From: Uloborus plumipes
Lineage: Eukaryota > Arthropoda > Arachnida > Araneae > Uloboridae
Direction of reading: 5' to 3'
Length of the DNA stretch: 64,000 nt
NCBI GenBank assembly: GCA_038373865.1
Contig: JAXGGA010003867.1
Coordinates: forward strand, 32,135 to 96,134
Shown: positions 46,301 to 58,300 of the stretch, in pieces
Layout: each line of letters starts with the position of its first letter
How positions within the stretch are numbered: position 1 is the stretch's first letter
The notes under the pieces: generated by a model
The model's database searches: none
What the model was told of the DNA's origin: nothing
The model's input: only the letters and a program-made list of their open reading frames with translations
Program-made: the position numbers and the translations under genes

Positions 46301-49300
46301 GCTTATGAATAATAAAAAATACTAAGTTTGAATTTTCAATTTTGCTTTAGGTAGTTTTAGTGAAGAGTAGAGATTTTTAATTAGAAGACTTTAGCATTTA
46401 GCTTGTCTTTTTCATACCCTGTATTCTGTGAAATTCTGGAAGCATATAGAATACTTTTTCTATGTAGAATGATTCTATGTACTATTTAGAAAATACTGAG
46501 CTTCTAAAATTTAATTTTTATTGCTTAATTTTGTTAACTTCCTCTTTCATAAATTTCTTTGTGTTGGACTCCCATTGAAAATCCAATTCACAAATTATTA
46601 ATTAAAAGTAAAACATTGAAACAACTAACGTATGTTTTTAATAGTTATTTTCAACTTGACAGAAGTGATTAGACTTTAAGAAATAATGTGTATATGAAGG
46701 GGCAAGTGGATAAAGGTGATATGTGACAATTTTGAACTAATGCACTTCTTCCCATGGATGAAGGTGATAAGGTTTTTTTTTTTTTTTTGTGAAAGCTTTT
46801 TCTAGAAATTAAAAAAATTGTCACTTATCACCTTTTTTCACTTGCCCCTTCAATTGTGTTTGTGAGTGAGTTAACACAATTGAATACACACTAATTTGAA
46901 TTTGTGTAAATCGGCAAAATTCAAATGTCACATATCACCTTTATCCACTTGCCCCTTCATATACTTACTTACTAACATTCTACATGTAAATCAAACTACT
47001 TTCACTAATCTATATTATTTCAAATTTTATGTTCAAAATGAAGAATACTTATTTTTTTCTGTGGTATGTTTTTATTTCAGACTCTAAATGTTCCTTGCCA
47101 GCAAAAGACTCGAGATGGTCAACCCTACATAGAATACTTTAGTGATGAAATACAGGATCATATCTATCAATCCCTTTTATTAAAAGCATATAGGATGTTT
47201 ACTGTAAGTTCCTTACACCAATTTAAGAAGAAAATAATTTAGAGAACATTACTTTTCATTTTTATAAGTGTGTCTTGGTTAAATTTTTTTCTGTTAGATA
47301 ATTTTTAATTAGTGCTTTGATAGAAATGACAATGCCATTTGAATATTATTTTTTTACTCTCAACAATACCAAAAATAGTCTGAAATTTAATTATCATGAG
47401 TTATGAAATCTGCTTTGCCATTTTTATATGAAGATAAAATTGTCGAACGAAAATTTGTTACACACTACAATTTCAACCTCCAACAGGTTGCTCCAAACTG
47501 CACACAGTCTACGTATCTGAGTAAGTGTTAATGCATCATTGAAAATGAGACATTTATCCTATATTAACCATAAATCAAGACTTAATAGGAAAATTTACGA
47601 ATGACTTGACTCAGTGTCTGCATATTGCTTGGATTATCCTGTACTCTTCAGATGTATTATTTTGTCTCCGAGTGAAGATCCGACTAAGAGGCACAAACCA
47701 TCATGCCTTCTTAATGAGCCCATCGCTCGCCCGCTGGATAAAATGGGCAGGTGAAGTCTATGAATTGATCTGCTGCCAGTACTTTAAAAATTTCAAAAGA
47801 AAATTATTTTTGAAGTTTTATTGTATCTCTAACAAAAGATTTAATGGTGCTTTTCACTTGGTGCATTTTTAAGTTCAGGCGATTGCAAACAAAAAAATTT
47901 CATAGTTAGCAGCATTCAGTAACTTTCATTTTTAAATTCTAGGGTTGCCATATACTTGTAAATATCCCCACTTTCTCTAAGCAATTTTTCTACTGTGCCA
48001 AAGTAGAAAGTATACAAATCCAGAGTTCGTACGCTCCTTACAAACTCCTTATAAACTCCTGCTTTTTAACAAAAGAAAATAAGGGCCCTTAAAATTCCTG
48101 AATTTTGCCATTATCTTCTTACAAACTCCTTATTTTTTATTCTGTTTATGCATGGTTTCTTTTCTGTTAAGTATTTTCTTCTACCACTAATCCCAAAGGG
48201 TGAATTTTGTTCGGATATTATATCTGAATTCCTGTATTTTTCGTGAGTTGAAACAGGAAATCCAGTATTTTTTGCTATGCTTTTATCTTCCCACATCCGA
48301 AATTTTTATACTTACTCCAAATTTAGCACGATTATATCAATAATAATTAATAATTTACATTATCTAGACCTGCTAGAATGACATTCCAAAATTGTTTTGC
48401 CTTAATACATTCTTTTATTTGCCGTTTTTACACTTTTGATGCCTTCGTTTTCAATGATGCAATCCCTTTGCATCCGGTTTGAGAATCAAGTTTTCCTGAT
48501 TTTTGATGTTTACTTTACTTTGCAAAGGGGCAAATAAGTAAAATGTCTTTTTATTTCTATTAAAATTGAAAATAAGCATTTTTCAAGCAAAATTCGGGGT
48601 TCCCTATGAGAGTTAAAAAATTTAAATTGAAATCACTTTTAGTTTAAATTTGGCTTCAATTACGTTGATTGCTATTAATAATGTGTTCATCATTGAGCTT
48701 TAAAATGTAAATTATGCTAATTTTACTTTAATAAATCATTAAATATGCCATTTTCTTCTTCTATTTTGTTTGTTTAACGTGTTTATTATGAAAATCTCGA
48801 TCTCTTTGCATCCGCCATTGGAATAGTACTTTTTGCTTTTATGATGTTTACTATTCTCTGTCAAGAAGTAAACAACTAAAATTTCATTTTATTTTTTTGT
48901 TTAAATTATTAAGTTGAATAGTTTTTAGCGAAATTCTGTGCTCTTTATGAGTGTCAATCGTCAAAAAGTTTAAGGAATTTGAAAGTTATTTCGGCCTCTA
49001 CTATCTTATCTATAATTATAATAAAAATATTAACATATTAATATTTTTATTTTAATATTTTTATTTTATCTTTTATGTGGATTCTGGTTACAAAATTATT
49101 AATAAGTGTCTTGTTTTTTAGAAAGTACTAATTTTTAATCAGTCTTTTTTTTAAACTTTTTAAACAATTTATTTTCAAAATAAAATATTTTTTAATTTGA
49201 ATTTTATTTTAAGTCGGCTAATATTCAAGAAGCAGTAAAAAATATTTTTGACTTTAAATTTAATGTGTTATGCAATGTATTGTTGGAAAAAAATTAATGA

Positions 49301-52300
49301 TACAAGACTTGTGAAATTTTCAGCAAGTATCTTGTTTTTGAGAAAGTACTAATTTTCAATTGGTCTGGCTTTTTTTTTTTTTTTTAATTTTTTAGTGATT
49401 TTTTTATAATTCATTCTCAAAATAAAATATTTTTCTATGGTTACCCCCCTCCCCTTTGTTATTTGAATTTTATTTAGATTCGGCTAATATTCAAGAAGCA
49501 GTTTTAGTGCAAGAAGCGATTCAGTGTTTTATTCAATATATTGTTGGAAAAAATAAATAATACAAAACTTGTGAATTTTTTTTTTTTTAATATGTTGTTA
49601 AAAATGCGTCTTTCAACAAGAAAACACTCCTTAAAAATTGAAATGAGCTCCTGCAAAACTCCTTAAAAACTCCTTACTTTTAATTTTCAAATTTGAGTAT
49701 GAACCCTGAAATCCCCAAACCAAGTGACGTAAATTGTATTTAAAAAGTACCTATTTACTATTTATGGTTCAATTTTACAATTTTAATGTTCAATACTGGT
49801 CAATTTTACTTGTCATTTTATCGGTATCACTTCACAAAAATTGCTCTACCAAAATCGTTATATTGATAAAAATAAAGTAATTAAAACAGCACCTTCCCTT
49901 ATTAAAGTTATTGCTCAGCTTAAAAATTTACTCATAGAATAGAATTGTTGAACTGATTACTACAAACATGGAATGATTATGAATTTTGCTTAATGTTTTA
50001 CCCCTTTTTGTCTGTTTTTCATCTGTGCTTAGATAATTTTGACCCATTGCAAGTTATTCTGCAGCTATCTTTTTTAGCACCTGCTTCTGGTGCACCATTT
50101 TTCGGCTTTTGTCCCTAAATTTTATTCAGTACAAAGACTACTGAGCTAAAAAACGAGTTCATTTTTGGTTCCCCAAGTTTGTTAGCAAAAAAAGTTAAAA
50201 TAGAAATCTAGTGTTCTGTTTGAAACTTAAGAATGAAATGTTTTCGCTGTAGGATTTTCTTCCGTTTCTTTCAGTTGAACAAGTAACTGCATTTGCTGTA
50301 ATAATTATTTTTATAGTCTAAAATTGTAATAAAGTGTATATTTTACCACTTGTTATGTCTAAGTCCTTTGACTCTATTTTGCTGCTATAGGAAACTAAAA
50401 ATTATTATGGAGCAACGCTTATCTTTCAGATGTTAATTTGTGTACTTATTTTTCTAGTTGCTAAATGGCACTTTTCATGACATAGTGGAAAAAGAAATGG
50501 ATGGCATTTTAACTTTAAAGAAGAGCTTATGTCAGTTTTTTGATTCAGTGAGTATAATGTTGTACTGTACTTTTCTTCATTATCTTTGTAAATGTTATTT
50601 AAAATGTTTGTTTCATGCATAATTTAATCAAAATTAAATTATCAGCTGCTAAAGATTTATTTGTGCTTGTGTTAGCATTTAAAAGTGGATAAAAATTTCT
50701 ATTTGTAATAATTCAAAATTTGAAAAAGCTATAGACCAAAATGTTAAAAATCTGAATTTTGTCAAAAAAGAGCAAGTAATTTTTAAAAAGTGGTTCAACT
50801 GTTTTTTTTTTTTTGCAACAAAATACGTGGACTATTGGAAAAGGAACCACCCTGATTTTTTGAGTGAAAATCGGAGGGATATACAAGCTGCGTTCAAAAA
50901 GTAAAGGCCGTTTGGTCATAGAAAAAAAAATGTAAGCATAAGAAACAAATTTTGTTGCCATATTTAGTGAGGTACAAACTTACTTCACTTCTCTGCAGAA
51001 TCGCCGTTTATTTCTAAGCATTTTTTGTTCCGCTGCACCAGCTTCTTTAATGCCCCTGCATAGAAGCTTGCCACCTGAGGGTTGAACCAGTTGACAACGG
51101 TGTTTTTGATTTCCTCTTCGATTTCAAAATGTTGTCCACCGAGCCACTGTTTAAAATGCAAGAAGAGGAAGTAGTTGCTAGGTGCAAGGTCAGGACTGTA
51201 CTGTGGGTGTTCAAGAAGTTCCCAACAAAAATCTTAAATTTTCTACTTGGTTTTTGCAGTAGCGTGCAATGCGCGTTATCGTGAAGGAGGATTGTGCCAT
51301 ATGACAGTTTTCCTCGGCGTTTGTTTTCGATTGCATGTTTCAATTTGTTATTGAGTGTTTGGCAGTACACATCAGCTGTAATTGTTGTCCCACATTCCAT
51401 GAAATCAACCGAAATAACACTGTCTTTGTCCGAAAAAACTGTAGCCATCAATTTTTGATTGCGTACCGAGTTTGCTTAAACTTTTTCAGTTTTGGTGAAG
51501 TTGAGTGTCGCCACTGTATCGATTGCAGTTTTGTTTCTGAGTTGGAGTAGGATACCCACGTCTCGTCCCCAGTAACAATGCAAGAAATCATTTTGTTGAT
51601 AAGGGCCAAAAACTTTCGTCCACTAGACATTCTTTGCTCTTTGCGGAGGTCGGTGATCATTTTTTGTACCCACCTTGCACACAATTTGTGGCATGCAAGG
51701 TTTTCCCTGACAATAGTGTAAACAGTAGTGCGTCCAAGTTGAGGAAATTCTTCAGCCAGGCCAATAATCGTCCATCGACGATAAGATCGCAGTGCTTGGT
51801 CCATTTGTGAAACTATTTAATGAGTCTGGATATGGGGCCTGCCACTCCGCTCTTCGTCATTGAGGGACATTTGTTCGGCCATTTTTAAAATCACAGCACC
51901 ATTGTCTAACCTTTCCTTTACTCATAACTATAGGTTTATAAACCAGGCATAACTCCTAATGAATTTCAGCAGCCGGCGATCCTTTTGCACATAAAAAACA
52001 AATCACAGAATGCACTACATCGTTGGCGAGATCAACGATTTTCACGGCCATTGTTCTTTGCATTCACGGACAATAATACGGCTTTAAAACCAAAACAAGT
52101 GACGCTGTAGCTTTGCAATGAGTCAGTAGATGGTGCTGCAGTAGTTAAACTGTGTTCGGAAGAGCCATTATTTAAATATAAGCTAACGGCCCTTACTTTT
52201 TGAATGCGCCTCGTAAATCAAACGAGCTTGCATGAGCCAACTTTGAACCTATCTGTCCTTGCATGAATTTTTTTCCAGTCTGTCCATAGCATCAGTCGCT

Positions 52301-55300
52301 CGCAAACAGATTGACTGACATGAAGTATAACGCCATCTTCAGGGTATTTAATTTCAAGTAAAATGGTTTTCCGTCAAAGACGTTGAATTCAAGTGCTGAA
52401 AAATCGTTACCAAAAGCTACCTGCATCTTGTCTCTTGTGTAGCTTCTGGCAAAATTTGATGCATTAGCTCAGCTCCATAATTTGCATTTATATTGACATT
52501 AAAAAAGTTGGACGAGAACACTACACTTTACATCAGTCAAATTCTTTGCAAGCAACTGACACTATTAACAGAAGAAAAAAAGTTGAGCATGTGCAGAAAG
52601 GTTCAACATTGACTCATATAGGCGTGCTTGGTTTCTGTTCATCTGGTTTTCACACAAAAAGTTAATGTTGGATATTTTTCTAATGGCCCTTGGACAAAGG
52701 TTTAGAATTTAAAAAATTTTACTTCTCCTTAACAGTTAGTTTAAAATCATTGCTGTGAACTTTTTTGCATGGTTTTTGAGTATTCAGAAAAGAACTGATT
52801 AAGGGTTTTTTTTTTTTTTTTCAATTTATTTATTTATGTTTTGTTATTAGAGGAATGCCTTTTAATGTTCTTTTTTTTTTTTTCAATAAGATACCATAAG
52901 TGATCAATAAGAGAACACACATTTAACTGCCTGCCCCAAAACTGTATGGTCTGAATAACAGTGCTTAGAAGCGTTTTTTAGTTTTAAAATAACTGGGCTG
53001 CTGGGTGAAGAGCCACGGCAAGCCCCTTGTCAGTTTGGTCTCTGGGCCCACCTCCGCCATCCAACTTATAAAAATTTTATTTCTCCGAATTTGTGCCAGA
53101 CCCCTTGTTTTTGACTAGGCTGGCATGACCTCTCGTCGACCATGTTTGACTGTGGCACTCAGCAAGACTTAAAATACCATCCTTAAAAATGTCACTCTGG
53201 CTGCCCTTTTCTTTCAAGCAATTATTTTCAGCCTTCCCTTACCATCTGTAGTAACTATTTTATTGTTTTTAATAAGATTTTTTTTTAATATTAGCACAAA
53301 AGATATGTATATGAATTTCATTATAATAAAAAATATTTTTTATTATAATGAAATTCATTTAAAATATTTTTTGGAGCATCCAGTTAAAATGACAATTTGA
53401 ATAAACTCGCTTCCTGAGCACAGCTGCAACTATCCCGTTGAAATTAGCTTTTTGGAATGATGTTTCTGTCACATAAAAATAATCTGTGAAGAGCAGAGGG
53501 TGATGTAAAAATTAGGGTTATCTGCTCACCTTATTTTATATTTCTGGTCTTTTTCTCGAAAGAACAAGGAAGCCTGGGGGAAAGGTAATAATTCCTAAAA
53601 AATCTATTTGTGTGTGTGCTTTAACTTAGCATAATGAGGAAATGATATGGTATTTCACTATAAGTTCATTTCTGTCTTGTCGTACTTTTAGAACATACTT
53701 TTTTTTACTGTGGAGAAAAATTATTGTATAATTTTTGCAGAATCTATTGGTCTCTGAAAAACAAAGAACAAAAGTGCAGTATAAGATGATGAGGTCAACA
53801 TCAAGTAGAACTTGAAGTAACGTTTTGCAGTCAATGTGCATTTTGGATGAGAAACATTTTCTCAAATCACAATATCATTTAACTAACTTATTAATGGGAG
53901 ACTCAAACCCAATTCTGCTCAATTTTTACGTTTTTGGCAAAGATCTCCTATTTGACCAGATGTAGCAAAGTTACAGAGAACATATCAACTTGAATACCAT
54001 TCAAGCTTCCCCAATTAGTCATTGAATGAGTTTTTAGAAAGCAAGTGCCAAAAGAACTACCTTTGTTTTATCCTGAAAAATTCTGTTATGTGCTTTTCCT
54101 GCATACAGTAGAGCTCCAAATATATGCGTGATTAACCAGATCAACTGAAGACCTTTAGATCATCTTTTTTTTTCCCTGCCATCTTTAAAAAAAAAAGAAA
54201 TATGGACTGTATGTTATATTACATGTGATAACATCTGTGTATAATTCTACTGAAAACAAATTTTTTGTTAACTTGAAATTTAAACTTACCCTCTACACTT
54301 CTAAACATTCCATTCATAATATACACTAGTACAACTGTCAGGCTTAAGCCTATAAAATCTATAAACAGTAAAGAAAAGTTAGCTATTAAACATTGCCGTA
54401 GCTGTTTTTAAAATTGTCCAATGATACTGATTCCAATAATAAGAGCTTTCTTGATATGTTGAAAGAGATCTTATAAGCATCTCTTACAATATTAAAATAG
54501 TAATATTTAAAGCTTTGAATTGTTATTTCTTAAAATGTAGATCTTTTATGGACACATAAAAATGAATCCAAGTTTCAGTTATTAAAATTCTTTTTTTTCT
54601 TTAATCTCTTTTCTGAAGCAACTGTATTTATAATCTAAATGTTTTAATCATGCCCGGATACACGTATTTTTGGCAGCTTGTGAAAACCTTCAATGCTTTT
54701 AAACTACCTTGTTTAGTGCAAATTTTTATGTTTTAAATTTGTATTTGAATCTTTGTTTCAAATTCATCCCTTATCTTTTGTTCTTGTTCAAATGTTCAAT
54801 TATTGAGATTCTGTGTGAAGAGTTTTAAAAACTTATCTATACACATAAAAGTAAAGTAATAAGAGGTGAGTTTTGCTCCATGCTGCCCATTGGCTGACCT
54901 GAAGTTTATCATTCTGCCTTCCCTTTAAAAGGAGAAATAAAAATAACTTAAACTAGCTTGGTGTTTACACTTTACTTATTTGGCAGGATCAAGTATTTAA
55001 ATATTTTTCATGAGCTTTTTAAAAACATCCCTTGCTTTTTAATTGAATTTTCATAACATCTAACACATATAAAAGAACAGCCTTTATTTATCATCTACAT
55101 CAACATTGAACATGTGTTTCGCCGAAATTTGCATGGCATATTTGAGATTTCAATTTCTTTTGCATTTAGTAAATCTTTGAACTATTTTGAAAGTTAGAAT
55201 GTGTGTATGCTACCTTAAGTTGACTTACGGTATTTTCTGTTATAATAAATTACTTATTTTTTAACTTGATTTTATTAGTGAATTATTCTTGCTTATTTAA

Positions 55301-58300
55301 AAAAAAAAAATACTAAATGTTCAACAAAAACTGTTAATTAATTTATTATTTGCTTTCAAAATAAAATATTTCTTTTAGACTGAAAAAATTTCTGTAAAAT
55401 TTAACTCAATTTTGCAGTCTGCTTATGTTCATAGGGGAAATACAGGTTACTTTTTGAAAAATTTGAAAATGTGCTGAATATAATTCAAAAGAAATTGTAA
55501 GGGTAATAAACTGAAAAGTCAAAATTTCTTGAACTTTCTGTGTTATTAGAGGATTGCATTGTAGAATCATGCATGTTATTTGCAAATAATTCTTTAAAAT
55601 GCATTTAAAATAATTTTTTTAATTTTGCTCAATTTGTTTGCATTCTTATATATATGGAACGAATGATACATATTTCTTTGAATGAAAATCAGGATTACAC
55701 TTAAATTAATACTTTATCACCAACTATTGAAAAGTAATATTAAAGCAGAAAGCATTTTATGTGACTTTTACACTAGAGATAATGATACTTTCATTTCACA
55801 CCTCCAGGGTCCCCCGTACCTACCACAGCTTCGTGGTTTAACCGGGATAGGGCCCTGAAGGGCGCTCTGTTCTTAATTTTGAACCAGAACCTAGGGTCAA
55901 GCAAACCCTAGGCCCAGCACCCCCAGAGGTATCGTTTCACTTGGAGGACTTTGTGACCACGACATTTTTAACGCCTCCCAGCCACCATTAATCAAGGCGG
56001 TGGATCTTTGATCGGCTGGGATCGAACCCGGGTCCCTCCGGACACGAGTCCGATGCCTTACCGATCGGGCCACCACGGCCCGAGATAATGATACTACATA
56101 CCTTACCTGCTCACTACTTTTTTTTCCAAGAAGTTTCCTGGATTTTGAGCATTGACTCCTATTGTGTATATAGTATAAGGAACTTACAGTTGGTTGTACT
56201 TTGAAGGATAGAAAAAATCTTTAAATAACAATGAAAAATGTGATATATCTCTGAGCTTAATTCTTGCAAAGAGAGGAAAGATATACTGCAAGAGAAAGAA
56301 AGTATACTGCAGCTTTCTTGAATTAGAATGTGATACAAATAAAAAAAATGCTTATCTTTATGGAATCTTTAATATTTTCATGTAATATAAATGAAAGTAA
56401 ATTCATTGTGAACTAAAAACTAACTTTTTCAGTACTTGGTGAACTTAAAATCAAATGATGCTGATCTTCTTGACATTTTTCAAGGAATTCATTTTTTACC
56501 CCTTGAGCGCTATTCCTTTCTCAAAATTCTGTGCTTTATTAATCAAGTGGAAGAAAAATTTAGGTAATATTTTTTGTAATATGTTTTAAAACTTTGTATG
56601 TGCAATTATTTTATTTTGTTAATAAAATGCTTTTGTTATAAACATGTTGTTCTTTTTCTTCTCTATTACGCAGTTTCAAGACTTTTCTCATTTTCAATTG
56701 GTTCACTTTTTACTTGATTAGTAGTTTTTATTTTAATTAAAATAAAAGCAACTTGTAGAAGTTTTAATTGCAGGATTTAGTTTTTATGAATTTTTTCCTG
56801 TCTCTTTCTCCCTGTCCTCTTTTACCCATTGCTGTGCATCTGTAAAGAAAAAGTAGCAAAAATATTTTTTGCTTTGTGAGACATAGTACTCAGATTACGA
56901 CTGGATACAGCAAAGAAATCTGCATTGGCAGAAATGTACTTTAGTGGTAGAGATAGACAAACATTGCGTTAAGTTCTGATGAACTATAAAAAGCAATTGC
57001 AAAACACAATACTATACCGCAAAGTTTATCAGTAAAAACATACAAATTTTACCAATAGTTGGACACGCACTGCTAGGGTAACCATTTTTCAGCTACATTG
57101 GGATCTTTTAATGGGCCCACATTACTTGCAACACCATGTCCTGTGTTACTGCCTATCATATGCCTCCATGCAACAGCAAGTTCAGAGTGTGTTGCCATTT
57201 CCCTTTTCTACTGCCACAATAAAAATTTCTTTAGAAGAGAGTTATTTCTAGCCAAATCAGCATAAAAGATCTGTATTTGCTGGAGAGAATACCTATCTAA
57301 TTAAATCTGTTTAAGTTCAATGTGTATTGAGTGATCATTGATTGAAGAACTGAAAAAAAAAATCATACTTCATATAATCTAGTATTTTTGTGTACAAAGA
57401 ATATTCAGATGATTTGCTCCATGTGATTTACTAGTTCTTTTAGCTTTTGTAATGAATAGAACATGATTTGTATGATAGGGTTTGCAGATTTTTTAAAGGG
57501 GTAATTTGTCAGTTTTTATGACATTAGGCATAAACTTTAGTAAAAAGGGCCCAAATTTTGTAATCTCCTAATAGGATATGCACGCATTTAATATCTGTAG
57601 GAACTTCAGGTCTTTTTTAATGGAAACATTAGCAAAATAAACAGGTAGCTACAAGTGTTTTTTTTTTTTTTTTTTCAATTCAATTTCAACCTTACTGCTT
57701 TTAATAGAGCATTTTAAAGAAGTGTTCATAGGCCTCACGTAAAACTTGTAGTGCTCAGAAAACTTGATATGTTCCTCAATACTGTGGAGAAAACAAATTT
57801 TAACTGAAACTTGTAAAATTTGCTGATTACCTTAACTTTTTCATTATGTACACTTAAACAAAATCTGTGTCATTTTTTTTTATTAACCTATATATTTCTG
57901 GGATGAATTCCAATTTTCTCATTGATGCATTCGTTACTGCACTTTTTAGCAAGGATCTCGACATCCCATTCATTCAGTGCATTGCAAAGCAATATTTGGT
58001 GATTTTTTGACATGACTACATATGTTCTACAAACTTCATTTAAATTTCATAGTTTCCATTTTTTCTAAATTCAGAGTGAATAACTAAATTCAGCTATTCA
58101 CTCTGTAACATTTGTTTAATGTCTAGCGTATACCTAGGAAACTCTGGCTTTTTTTTTTCTTTTTTATCACTTGATTATCAACACCTAATGGCTTAGTGGC
58201 TGTGCTTCACACTTCCACGCTGCTGATCCGGGTTCAATCTTTGGGTTAAACACAGTCGACTCGGACTTTTATTCCTTCAGTTGGTTGATTAAATGAGTAC

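Noticed and set aside
47606..47872. 88-codon frame in CCZ1 intron 4
   Set aside because: It is not bounded by splice signals, does not match CCZ1, and CCZ1 joins correctly from exon 4 to exon 5 without it.
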